A stretch of DNA of 7,411 nucleotides, taken from an uncultured Clostridia bacterium. Its GTDB lineage: Bacteria; Bacillota; Clostridia; Lachnospirales; CAG-274. Positions 1 to 5,898 of this stretch are shown piece after piece (the stretch's first letter is position 1; the number at the start of each line of letters is the position of its first letter). The position numbers were made by a program, and so were the translations under genes. Under the pieces are notes generated by a model. The model saw nothing but the letters and a program-made list of their open reading frames with translations, was not told the DNA's origin and did not search any database. The stretch lies in contig CANRCU010000111.1 of NCBI GenBank assembly GCA_947629215.1, positions 1-7,411 on the forward strand. Direction: 5' to 3'.

Positions 1-256
1 TTACCAGTTCGCATTTTTCTTCATCGGGTCCCGCAATGCTCACATCCCTTTGGAATTTCCATTCTCGGTCCTGTGCGTCCCAAGCTGACCAAGTGTAGTA
101 GCCGTTTCTTGCCGCTGTGTCTGCGTATCTGCCTGTGCCGAAAAATTCGGCTGCAAGCTGGGCTGCTATCTTTCTTGTGATGTTGTTCATCTCGACCTCA
201 ACCCCGATTGTCTGGTTCTTCATTTCTGCTATCTGTCTTTCTGTTTTTGCGTTCAT
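1..256 (-). CDS. Predicted amidoligase, N-terminal part (runs off the left edge)
   Basis: I translated this frame by hand. It gives 85 codons from an ATG at 256-254 and stays open to the window edge, so the C-terminal part is missing. Residues 18-23 read GVEVEM, followed by NNITRKIAAQLAAEFFG (24-40) and WKFQRDVSI near 66-74. This is the N-terminal pattern of the phage-associated amidoligase family (Amidoligase_2, glutamine-synthetase/ATP-grasp-like COOH-NH2 ligases). The Glu-x-Glu pair (E20, E22) would be expected to bind metal/ATP. The start is set by a GGAGGA ribosome binding site at 264-269, 7 nt upstream. An in-frame ATG at 316-314 would add 20 residues but has no comparable site. Family members are thought to form amide bonds between carboxylates and amines on peptides or proteins; the substrate is unknown. 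In related elements this gene often sits by a gamma-glutamylcyclotransferase-like gene, which would lie to the left and cannot be checked here. Confidence 0.75.
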   Translation of the reverse strand, partial: MNAKTERQIAEMKNQTIGVEVEMNNITRKIAAQLAAEFFGTGRYADTAARNGYYTWSAWDAQDREWKFQRDVSIAGPDEEKCELV

Positions 257-501
257 TTTTGTATCCTCCGTAAATTCGTTTTTTTGTTTTGGGGTGTTCC
301 CCTTGTTCGTGTACATATTCGCTCTTTTCGGGAAATATATCAATACGCTGGATACACAATGATTTTGCTGATATTTAAGTGGGTTTGGTGTAGTTTTGAT
401 AATCGGGGAAATGTGTTGTTACATAAGACCGAGGGTGCGCAAAAAATAAACGCATATATTTGGTTACTTTATGTGAAAAACGGGGATTCGGGCAGAAAAC
501 T
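257..501. other. Noncoding gap between DUF4314 and amidoligase genes
   Basis: About 245 bp without a convincing gene on either strand. It holds the amidoligase ribosome binding site (264-269) and a short GGGG-TGTT-CCCC hairpin (291-302). The hairpin has no T-run after it in the leftward direction, so it is not a good terminator. The rest is AT-rich. I find no convincing -35/-10 pair for a separate amidoligase promoter, although the gap is the second longest in the leftward unit. Open frames on the plus strand here lack ribosome binding sites and recognisable domains. Confidence 0.5.
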
Positions 502-723
502 TTATATTTTTTCCACCCGATCTACACGGTGAATCACGCTCAAGCTGCTGCCGCAATCCCATTTAACTTCCAAATCTCCAAAACAATTCACTCCCGTAAC
601 CGTTCCCAAAGAGCCAATAGGCGGCGGCAAAGGATCATCGGGCATGGATAAGAGTTTTATTCTTGTACCCGCAGGATATTCCCTGCGGATACGTTCAAGT
701 TCTTTTTCATTAAGCACTTTCAT
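502..723 (-). CDS. DUF4314 family small protein
   Basis: A 73-residue protein of unknown function. The pattern is that of DUF4314 proteins from Firmicutes prophages: a short charged N-terminal helix (KELERIRREYPAGTRIKL), then PPIGSLGTVTGV, DLEVKWDCGSSLSVI and a final DRVEKI. The Gly-rich beta pattern suggests a small SH3-like barrel (inference). The length is normal for the family. Its ATG at 723-721 overlaps the TGA of the preceding gene (ATGA), so translation is probably coupled. In related elements it is a neighbour of amidoligase and 'virulence-related' genes, as here. No catalytic residues are evident, and a structural or nucleic-acid-binding adaptor role is only a guess. Confidence 0.85.
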   Translation of the reverse strand: MKVLNEKELERIRREYPAGTRIKLLSMPDDPLPPPIGSLGTVTGVNCFGDLEVKWDCGSSLSVIHRVDRVEKI

Positions 724-1544
724 GCCGTCTCACCGTTCCCTTCTTCTTCGGTCTCCTTTGGCACTTTGAAAGCCGAAGAACCGTTCAGATTTTTCAAAAG
801 TATTTTTCTTGCCGCCTTGTATTCTTCGCCGATAAAGCCAAGTCTTAACAAAAAGCAGCGGAATGCGTACTTTTCGTTATCGACCGTTTTGGCTTTGGCG
901 GTCACACGTTTTTGAGTTTTGGCCATTTCGCACATCTTGGTTATGAAAAGGTTGTAGGCCATCACCGATTTTCTGTCCGTTTCGGGGAACCAAGGGAAGG
1001 TTATTTTATCCTCGGTCACTTCTATCGGAATGCTGTCCGTTCCGAGTGCAGTCTTTATCAGTCCTTCCTTCGAGGCTACAAGTTTCTTGAGGTTATCAAG
1101 CTGTGCGTCCGTAAGTGTTGACCTTGAAATCGAAATTTCAAGTTCATAGGTGTCGTCTTCGGTGGCGGTCGTTTCAATTTCTGTTTTGTCAATGGTAGCT
1201 GTTGGCTTTTGCTCGGCGGTTTCTGATGTTTCCGTTCCGTCTGCCGCAGGTTCGTCCTCGGCGGCGGTTTCTTCGGTTTCTGTTTCGGCTGCCGCAGGTT
1301 CGTTCTCGGCGGTGTTTTCCGCTTCAAAGCCTGCCTCACGCAAGGTTTCTATAACATTTTCGACTATCTCGCTGTCGGTTCGGTCGCTGAATTCAAGCGT
1401 TCCGTCTTTTGTTACAGTAAAATCACCTATTTCGTAAGCGAAACTTGGTGCGCCGAGGTATCCGGCATCGTAATCGGCAGCTTTGGAAATAACCTGCACC
1501 ATATCTTTTCTCTTTTTTCCTGTTAAATCGTATTTTATTTGCAT
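720..1544 (-). CDS. Conserved phage protein ('virulence-related' family), function unknown
   Basis: I choose the ATG at 1544-1542, giving 274 residues starting MQIKYDLTGKKRK. A good AAAGGAG site lies at 1553-1559, and the family begins with this (I/T)xYDLTGxxRK pattern. The open frame extends 21 codons further, but that part resembles leader DNA. Domain order: an N-terminal domain (about 1-75) with YLGAPSFAYEIGDFTV; a Glu/Thr/Ala-rich linker (about 76-125) with two tandem 16-residue repeats; and a conserved C-terminal domain with LDNLKKLVASKEGLIKTALG, ITFPWF, TQKRVTAKAKTVDNEKYAFRCFLLRLGFIG and YKAARKILLKNLNGSSAFK. I recognise this as the Clostridia phage/ICE protein automatically named 'virulence-related protein'. 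I know of no evidence for a virulence role, so treat the name as a label. It has no signal peptide or membrane segment. It overlaps the DUF4314 start by 4 nt. Confidence 0.8.
   Translation of the reverse strand: MQIKYDLTGKKRKDMVQVISKAADYDAGYLGAPSFAYEIGDFTVTKDGTLEFSDRTDSEIVENVIETLREAGFEAENTAENEPAAAETETEETAAEDEPAADGTETSETAEQKPTATIDKTEIETTATEDDTYELEISISRSTLTDAQLDNLKKLVASKEGLIKTALGTDSIPIEVTEDKITFPWFPETDRKSVMAYNLFITKMCEMAKTQKRVTAKAKTVDNEKYAFRCFLLRLGFIGEEYKAARKILLKNLNGSSAFKVPKETEEEGNGETA
1215..1310 (-). repeat. Two tandem 48-bp units encoding an acidic linker
   Basis: Two adjacent 48-bp units (1263-1310 and 1215-1262) encode AENEPAAAETETEETA and AEDEPAADGTETSETA. At DNA level the core CTGCCGCAGGTTCGT recurs at 1241 and 1289, exactly 48 bp apart, followed by near-identical bases. 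The units lie inside the variable linker of the 'virulence-related' gene, so the copy number probably drifts by replication slippage. Each unit is 16 codons, so the frame is kept whatever the number. Confidence 0.85.
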
Positions 1545-1569
1545 TTTGAATGCTCCTTTCGTTTTTCTT

Positions 1570-1578
1570 GTTATAACA
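1570..1578 (-). promoter_or_regulatory. Possible extended -10 promoter before the 'virulence-related' gene
   Basis: On the minus strand the sequence reads TG-T-TATAAC, which fits an extended -10 element (TGnTATAAT with one mismatch). No good -35 lies at 17 bp. It would give a leader of about 20-25 nt before the start at 1544, leaving the ribosome binding site close to the 5' end. This is a weak prediction that rests on one element. Confidence 0.3.
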
Positions 1579-1611
1579 TTAATCACTCTAAACGGCATAA
1601 AATGCAAGTAA

Positions 1612-1662
1612 AATGTTCAAAAATATGTACCAAGAAATGTTGAAAATATCCGCACATATTTT
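1612..1662. repeat. AT-rich direct and inverted repeats behind the C5 methylase gene
   Basis: AATGTTCAAAAATAT (1612-1626) recurs nearly intact as AATGTTGAAAATAT (1637-1650). Overlapping it, AAAATATGT (1620-1628) and ACATATTTT (1654-1662) form a perfect 9-bp inverted repeat with a 25-bp spacer. The block lies just after the stop codon of the C5 methylase gene in the transcribed direction. The stem is AT-only except for one pair and has no clear T-run after it, so it is a poor intrinsic terminator. A protein-binding site is possible. Confidence 0.45.
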
Positions 1663-1666
1663 ACGA

Positions 1667-3793
1667 TCACAGAAGGAAATCGGGAATGTCTGCATAATAG
1701 GCAATGCCCGAAAGCACGAATACTACGCACGGCAGCGATATGCCATTTCCCCACATACGGTACTCGGCACTATCGGAATACGGGTCTTTCAGCCACTTGA
1801 TGATTTGCTTATCGGTTTTCGGTTTTGAGGATGTTCCTATAACATTTCGGTGCGTTTCAAAGACCTCCCGCCAAAATGTCAAATCATCCTCGGTAGGTTC
1901 TGCCGCATCGATATCCGAACACCACCAATCGGGAAAGCCCTGCAGTCTTGCGCATTCGGTCGGAGTCAGTCTTCTTACTATATAATCAACACCGTTTGTG
2001 TCGTTTACAAGCGGCGGATCTTTGTAGTCCGTTGCCAAAAGCGAGCTTGCAATGTTCTCGCTTGCTCTTGTAAAATGCGATGAGTGGCTTGTGGAATACA
2101 GTGGTTGAATAACCCCGTTCTGATAGCCGGGATTTGTCCCGTTGACTATCGTATTGGACACACCCTCGACAAAACATTGACTTTCGGCTTTCATCTGCGG
2201 ATAGAACGAACAGGGCTCGGCTACCGCACCGGGACCTTTTGCAACAATGGTCGGTTCGAGTTCCGGCTCCACGGCAAAATCGTACAGAGCGTTTTTGCCC
2301 TGATTGAAAGCGGCTCGGTCAATGCCGTAAGCTACGGCGTGCTGTTCAATTGTGTTCAATGTGTACATAACTTCGGATTCACGATAGCCGTCACCTTTAT
2401 GCGAAGGTCGGCTGCCGTTTCCCTCGACCACGGCAATGCCGCCTTGATTGCAGGTCGGGTTGCCGCCGTTTCCGTCAAGTGTTCTTGAAGTATCAGCTTC
2501 ATAAAATCCACTGTTTGGATTGGCAGACTTCATAGCATTGCTGTCTTTGGAGCAAATGCCGTAGGCTTTTACGGCGGCGGCTCTTGTTCCGGCTCGGAGC
2601 GTAGGCGCTTTTTCTTCCTCATATCCGAGAGCGTGTGCATTTGCGGAAGGCTCCGTAAGAAAGCCCGCCGATTTTTCACAAACTTTTACAGCCAATTCAT
2701 TACATCGGCTTTCACCTATATCAAATGTGTTTAAGGTATTTGCCGTTTCGGCAGTTTTCCATTCCTGACCTTCATCTGCCGAATGCGGACGAGTTCCTTT
2801 TGCAAATGGCTGAAACACAGTCTGGTCATTATTGCAGGATAAGGTTGCGGAAAGGTCGTCTTGTACAAGCGCGCCTTTACCGCCTCCCTCACAGCCACAG
2901 CGGATTTTTAAGGTTTTCGGTGTTTCCAACACAAACGGCTGATTATTGCCGCCCATTCCGAATGTGGAAGATACAGTCTGTGAAGTTTCAACGGGTCCTG
3001 TGTATCTTGTATCTTGCGAATGATTCTCAAAAACAAGCGGCGGATGATGGGCTTCTGCACGAAGCGTACAGGTCACATCTTCCGTAACATCCATGTGGTT
3101 GCCGCCTTGATCATTCAGACACAGCCTGCTTGACGGATAAGAGCTTGTTCCAGCATTTCGGGCAGCTTTTTGCCACGCGCGGAAGCTCTCCGCAGAATAC
3201 CTTGACAGGCCTTCGGACTCAAATAGTATTTTTCCGGCACATTTGTCTGCAAAATCTGCGACAAGAAAGATGCGTTTGCGGCGTTGGGGGACGCCCCAGT
3301 ATTGAGCGTCAAGAACCCGCCATGCGATTGAAAAATCATCTGCCACGATCTCTCCTGCGTTTGCCCACTTGCCAGATTCAGGAACATCAATTTTATCGCT
3401 TTTGACGCGGCAGACTGCTTCGAGGACACACCTGAAATCTTCGCCCTTGTTCGAGCTGAACGCGCCGGGGACGTTTTCCCACACGATAAATCTTGGATAT
3501 TTGCCATTTGTTGCACACCTCATTTCTTTTACAATTCTTATTGCTTCAAAAAATATTGATAAGTCTTGGCAAGGGCTGCCGAAGGTTATTATATCAACGG
3601 GCATCAGTTCTGCGCCATTAAGTACGGACACATCACCGTAGTGCCGCATCTGCGGAAAACGAGCGTTTGTTACTGCGATACAGAACGGTTCTATTTCCGA
3701 TTTCCATACAGGCTCTATGCCCGAAAGCACAGCGCCAAGCGGAAAACCGCCCGAACCGTCAAACAAGCTGCCGAGTGTAAGTTTATTCTTCAT
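1667..3793 (-). CDS. C5 cytosine DNA methyltransferase with a shortened catalytic loop
   Basis: The enzyme family transfers a methyl group from S-adenosylmethionine to C5 of cytosine. I choose the ATG at 3793-3791 (708 aa, MKNKLTLGSLFDGSGG), which has an AAGGAGG site at 3803-3809; the frame is open 8 codons further but without a site. Motif I is LGSLFDGSGG (7-16), motif IV GSPCQ (72-76, Cys75), motif VI ENV (106-108), motif VIII QRR (170-172), motif IX RRLTPTECARLQGFP (607-621) and motif X MWGNGISLP (680-688). Directly after PCQDLSI the sequence jumps to FFEAIRIV. Relatives and M.HhaI carry about 14 residues there (AGxRxGLxGxRSxL type, SGKQKGFEDSRGTL in M.HhaI), the mobile catalytic loop. Activity is therefore doubtful. 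A long target-recognition region (about 190-600) contains repeated T-L modules. The start overlaps the previous gene by 11 nt. No restriction partner is visible. Confidence 0.9.
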   Translation of the reverse strand: MKNKLTLGSLFDGSGGFPLGAVLSGIEPVWKSEIEPFCIAVTNARFPQMRHYGDVSVLNGAELMPVDIITFGSPCQDLSIFFEAIRIVKEMRCATNGKYPRFIVWENVPGAFSSNKGEDFRCVLEAVCRVKSDKIDVPESGKWANAGEIVADDFSIAWRVLDAQYWGVPQRRKRIFLVADFADKCAGKILFESEGLSRYSAESFRAWQKAARNAGTSSYPSSRLCLNDQGGNHMDVTEDVTCTLRAEAHHPPLVFENHSQDTRYTGPVETSQTVSSTFGMGGNNQPFVLETPKTLKIRCGCEGGGKGALVQDDLSATLSCNNDQTVFQPFAKGTRPHSADEGQEWKTAETANTLNTFDIGESRCNELAVKVCEKSAGFLTEPSANAHALGYEEEKAPTLRAGTRAAAVKAYGICSKDSNAMKSANPNSGFYEADTSRTLDGNGGNPTCNQGGIAVVEGNGSRPSHKGDGYRESEVMYTLNTIEQHAVAYGIDRAAFNQGKNALYDFAVEPELEPTIVAKGPGAVAEPCSFYPQMKAESQCFVEGVSNTIVNGTNPGYQNGVIQPLYSTSHSSHFTRASENIASSLLATDYKDPPLVNDTNGVDYIVRRLTPTECARLQGFPDWWCSDIDAAEPTEDDLTFWREVFETHRNVIGTSSKPKTDKQIIKWLKDPYSDSAEYRMWGNGISLPCVVFVLSGIAYYADIPDFLL
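2006..3079 (-). other. Target-recognition region of the C5 methylase with about ten degenerate T-L modules
   Basis: Between motifs VIII and IX the protein repeats a short pattern ending in a small hydrophobic strand: VTCTLRAEAHHPPLV, TVSSTFGMGGNNQPFV, SATLSCNNDQTVF, ANTLNTFDIG, APTLRAGTRAAAV, SRTLDGNGGNP, MYTLNTIEQHAVA, EPTIVAKGPGAVA, SNTIVNGTNPGYQNGV and SSLLATDYKDPPLV. The core is [S/A/N/R]-x-T-[L/I] followed by a polar Gly/Asn-rich turn. Similar repetitive target-recognition regions are known in phage C5 methylases. Whether each module recognises a separate site, or they form one elongated fold, cannot be told from sequence. Confidence 0.6.
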
Positions 3794-5048
3794 CGGGAGC
3801 ATCCTCCTTCGGAACATCAGCGTATAAGATCTTCTCGCCGTTTCGTATCACATACACATCGGCATCATCGCCGTTTTTATATTCCAAGTACCTTTTAACT
3901 GCCACATCGACAAACTTAGGTTCAAGTTCGATACCGAAACACACACGGTCAAGCTGTTCACAGGCTACGAGCGTTGAAGCCGAGCCGAGGAAACAGTCCA
4001 AAACAAGACCGTTTGTCTGTGTGCATTGCTTGATTAAATATGCAATAAGAGGAACGGGCTTGCTTGACGGATGCCCGAAGCCGTCCTCTTTGCTGTTTTT
4101 GATACGGTCGAATTCAAACACGGTTATCTGCTTTTGGTCACCGTACCACCTGTGTCTGCCGTCCTTTCGCCAGCCCCAGATGATAGGTTCGTGTATGTAT
4201 TTCCAATCGGTACGGGTAAGAACAAGTCTATCCTTTTTCCAAACAAGACCTGCACCGACCTTAAAGCCTGCATCTTCATAGGCATCATGGAATACACGAG
4301 CCTTTGATGTTGCGTAAAAGACATAAATTGAGGCATCCTGCGCCATGCTCTCATGCAGACAGCCGAATGCCTTTAACAAAAATTCGTATGCTTCTTTATC
4401 GTTCAGGTCATCGTTTTTTATTTTGCCCGAAGTGCTGTCGAGGTTCACCATATACGGCGGATCGGTACACACAAGGTTTACTTTGGTGTCACCGAGCAGA
4501 TTTTTATAGACCGAAATATCGGTCGAGTCACCGCAGATAACTTTGTGTCTGCCCAAATGCCATACATCTCCGGTTTTGGAAAAGCACGGTTTTTCAAGTT
4601 CGGCATCCACATCGAAATTATCCTCTTTGGCTTCTTCATCACTACCGAAGAAATCGGCAAGTTCTATATCATCAAAACCCGTTAAAGAGAGGTCATATCC
4701 CAAATCCTGTAATCCCTCAAGTTCAACTTTGAGCATCTCTTCATCCCAGCCCGCATCAAGAGCATATCTATTGTCGGCCAGTATATAAGCCTTCTTTTGT
4801 GCTTCCGTCAGATGTTCTGCGAATACACAAGGCACCTCGGTATAATTTTCTTCCTTTGCCGCAGCCACACGTCCATGACCGCAAAGGATATTAAATTCCT
4901 TATCCACGATTACCGGACTTATAAAGCCGAATTCACGCAAGGATGAGCGGAGTTTATTTATCTGCTCCGGTGAGTGTGTTCGTGCATTATTCACATAAGG
5001 TATCAGTTTATTTATCGGTACAAGCTGCATTTCGGTCGTAGTTTTCAC
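3783..5048 (-). CDS. ParB-domain-fused DNA methyltransferase (N6-adenine/N4-cytosine type)
   Basis: 421 residues. The N-terminal ParB/Srx-like domain (about 8-95) contains LVPINKLIPYVNNARTHSPEQI, SPVIVDKEFNILCGHGR (GHGR at 57-60) and AYILADNR. The methylase domain (about 160-392) has the catalytic TDPPYM (195-200), HPSSKPVPL (326-334) and the SAM-binding LDCFLGSAST (350-359), with FGIELEPKFVDVAVKRYLEY behind it. The order with DPPY before the SAM motif is that of beta-class amino-methyltransferases. Family members methylate the exocyclic amino group of adenine or cytosine; which one is not decidable here. The start is GTG (5048-5046) with an AGGAGGA site at 5056-5062; the next in-frame ATG is 6 codons later. 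The ribosome binding site overlaps the TAG stop of the small terminase gene, so translation is probably coupled. Both domains look complete. Probable role: protecting phage DNA from host restriction, or regulation. Confidence 0.92.
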   Translation of the reverse strand: MKTTTEMQLVPINKLIPYVNNARTHSPEQINKLRSSLREFGFISPVIVDKEFNILCGHGRVAAAKEENYTEVPCVFAEHLTEAQKKAYILADNRYALDAGWDEEMLKVELEGLQDLGYDLSLTGFDDIELADFFGSDEEAKEDNFDVDAELEKPCFSKTGDVWHLGRHKVICGDSTDISVYKNLLGDTKVNLVCTDPPYMVNLDSTSGKIKNDDLNDKEAYEFLLKAFGCLHESMAQDASIYVFYATSKARVFHDAYEDAGFKVGAGLVWKKDRLVLTRTDWKYIHEPIIWGWRKDGRHRWYGDQKQITVFEFDRIKNSKEDGFGHPSSKPVPLIAYLIKQCTQTNGLVLDCFLGSASTLVACEQLDRVCFGIELEPKFVDVAVKRYLEYKNGDDADVYVIRNGEKILYADVPKEDAPDEE

Positions 5049-5060
5049 TTTGCATTCCTC

Positions 5061-5621
5061 CTATCCGTTTCTGCTTCGGAGCAGTCTTTCCATTGCATCT
5101 TCCATCGGGTTCGGACCCGTCACATCGACCGTACAGTTTTCTTTTACAATGCCGAAGATTTGAAACCACAGCTGCGTAGCTTGCTTCAAATAGCTGTGAC
5201 TCATTGCCACAAACGGGCTTTGTACTGCGGAAGTAGTGACTGTAGGGTGCTTTCCGACCAGTCCGAATCTTGTGACCGCTTCTTCGCATTGTATCCACCT
5301 TGCGACCGTCATAGCGTATTGTTCGACAAGCTGCGGATTAACAAGTTTCTCACATCCAAGCGTGCCAAGCCACAAACACGTTTTTGTATATATCTCTGCT
5401 GCTCCGAGGGGTCTGCCGTCTCGCTGCATTGCGGAAAGATATTCGCCCGGCGGCGGCATATCCACACCCTCAAGCGTAGGTATTTCGGGAATATCGGGAA
5501 TGTCCAGCTTTTTGAGCGGACGATGCCCCGGATTACCGTTTTCAAGCTTTTCTTTTAACGCTTTAGGCTTTCTGCCCGCACCCGGACGCGCACCGCCGCG
5601 ATTGGTTCCGTCTTTTGCCAT
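5061..5621 (-). CDS. terS: Phage terminase small subunit, P27 family
   Basis: 186 residues. The protein starts MAKDGTNRGGARPGAGRKPKALKEKLENGNPGHRPLKK, the basic Gly/Pro/Arg N-terminus typical of P27-like small terminases. It continues with helices around LGAAEIYTKTCLWLGTLGCEKLVNPQLVEQYAMTVARWIQCEE and a C-terminal segment ending PMEDAMERLLRSRNG. The length fits the family. Small terminases oligomerise, bind the packaging site (cos or pac) and load the large terminase, which would be expected to the left of this window. The ATG at 5621-5619 has an AAGGGGTGA site at 5626-5634. Only 12 nt separate its stop from the next gene. A strong terminator-like hairpin lies about 47 nt upstream of the start. 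Confidence 0.92.
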   Translation of the reverse strand: MAKDGTNRGGARPGAGRKPKALKEKLENGNPGHRPLKKLDIPDIPEIPTLEGVDMPPPGEYLSAMQRDGRPLGAAEIYTKTCLWLGTLGCEKLVNPQLVEQYAMTVARWIQCEEAVTRFGLVGKHPTVTTSAVQSPFVAMSHSYLKQATQLWFQIFGIVKENCTVDVTGPNPMEDAMERLLRSRNG

Positions 5622-5662
5622 AAAATCACCCCTTTTTTCAAACAGAAATCAAATTTATTCAA

Positions 5663-5712
5663 ACAAAAAAGCCCTATGATGCCGAATAAGGTAAATTCGG
5701 CACTAAGGCTTT
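5663..5712 (-). terminator. Leftward intrinsic terminator/attenuator before the small terminase gene
   Basis: Transcribed leftward, the RNA forms an outer AAAGCC/GGCTTT stem (5707-5712 with 5668-5673) and an inner TGCCGAAT/ATTCGGCA stem (5695-5702 with 5680-5687) around a 7-nt loop, with internal loops between them. The 3' side runs directly into TTTTTTGTTT (down to about 5661). No T-run follows on the plus strand, so it acts leftward only. It sits between HNH and the small terminase gene inside an otherwise continuous operon, and I see no good promoter between it and the start at 5621. Confidence 0.8.
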
Positions 5713-5776
5713 AAATCAAAGTTTTATTGAATTTTATTATGGTTTTCAATTTTTCGCGTTACGTTTTTCAAACATC

Positions 5777-5895
5777 TCCCTTATACCCCTTTTGAAATCG
5801 CAAATTTTGTGCGTTTGAGGGGGCTGCGGTCAGCATTTAAGCCTATTTTGGAGATTTCGATACCCCCTCCGGGCAGGCAAATTTGAAAATTTGCA
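5777..5895. other. Candidate cos/packaging site next to the HNH gene
   Basis: This noncoding block lies between HNH and small terminase, a common place for cos in P27/HNH-type phages. GAGGGGG (5817-5823) and CCCCCTC (5863-5869) form an inverted repeat around 39 bp that includes GGAGATTTCGATACC. TATACCCC (5782-5789) echoes GATACCCCC (5859-5867). GCAAATTT occurs at 5800-5807 and 5877-5884, and inverted (AAATTTGC) at 5887-5894, so the last two make a perfect 8-bp palindrome with a GA spacer. Such arrays would suit terminase-binding sites. The cut positions cannot be predicted from sequence, and the assignment rests on position and symmetry. Confidence 0.5.
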
Positions 5896-5898
5896 AAA

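Noticed and set aside
257..316. Upstream in-frame ATG for the amidoligase (20 more residues)
   Set aside because: The added residues are low-complexity (NKGNTPKQKNE) and the strong GGAGGA site directs the ATG at 256.
257..501. Small gene, riboswitch or promoter in the gap before the amidoligase
   Set aside because: No open frame with a ribosome binding site, no known riboswitch pattern and no acceptable -35/-10 pair; the only hairpin has a 4-bp stem.
1150..1437. Ser/Val/Ala-rich plus-strand frame resembling a secreted low-complexity protein
   Set aside because: It is the complement of the Glu/Thr/Ala-rich repeat linker of the 'virulence-related' gene, which explains its composition.
1545..1607. 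Upstream start for the 'virulence-related' protein (21 more residues)
   Set aside because: The AAAGGAG site at 1553-1559 points to the ATG at 1544, and the family begins with the xIKYDLTG pattern.
2084..2488. Plus-strand open frame of 134 codons opposite the C5 methylase
   Set aside because: It is antisense to the intact target-recognition region and has no family resemblance.
3794..3817. Upstream start for the C5 methylase (8 more residues)
   Set aside because: The AAGGAGG site at 3803-3809 lies inside that extension and is correctly spaced for the ATG at 3793; the family also begins near LTLGSLFDGSGG.
4974..5558. Plus-strand open frame of 194 codons
   Set aside because: It lies opposite the ParB-methylase start and small terminase; composition is Cys/His/Arg-rich, as is usual for shadow frames, and no domain is visible.
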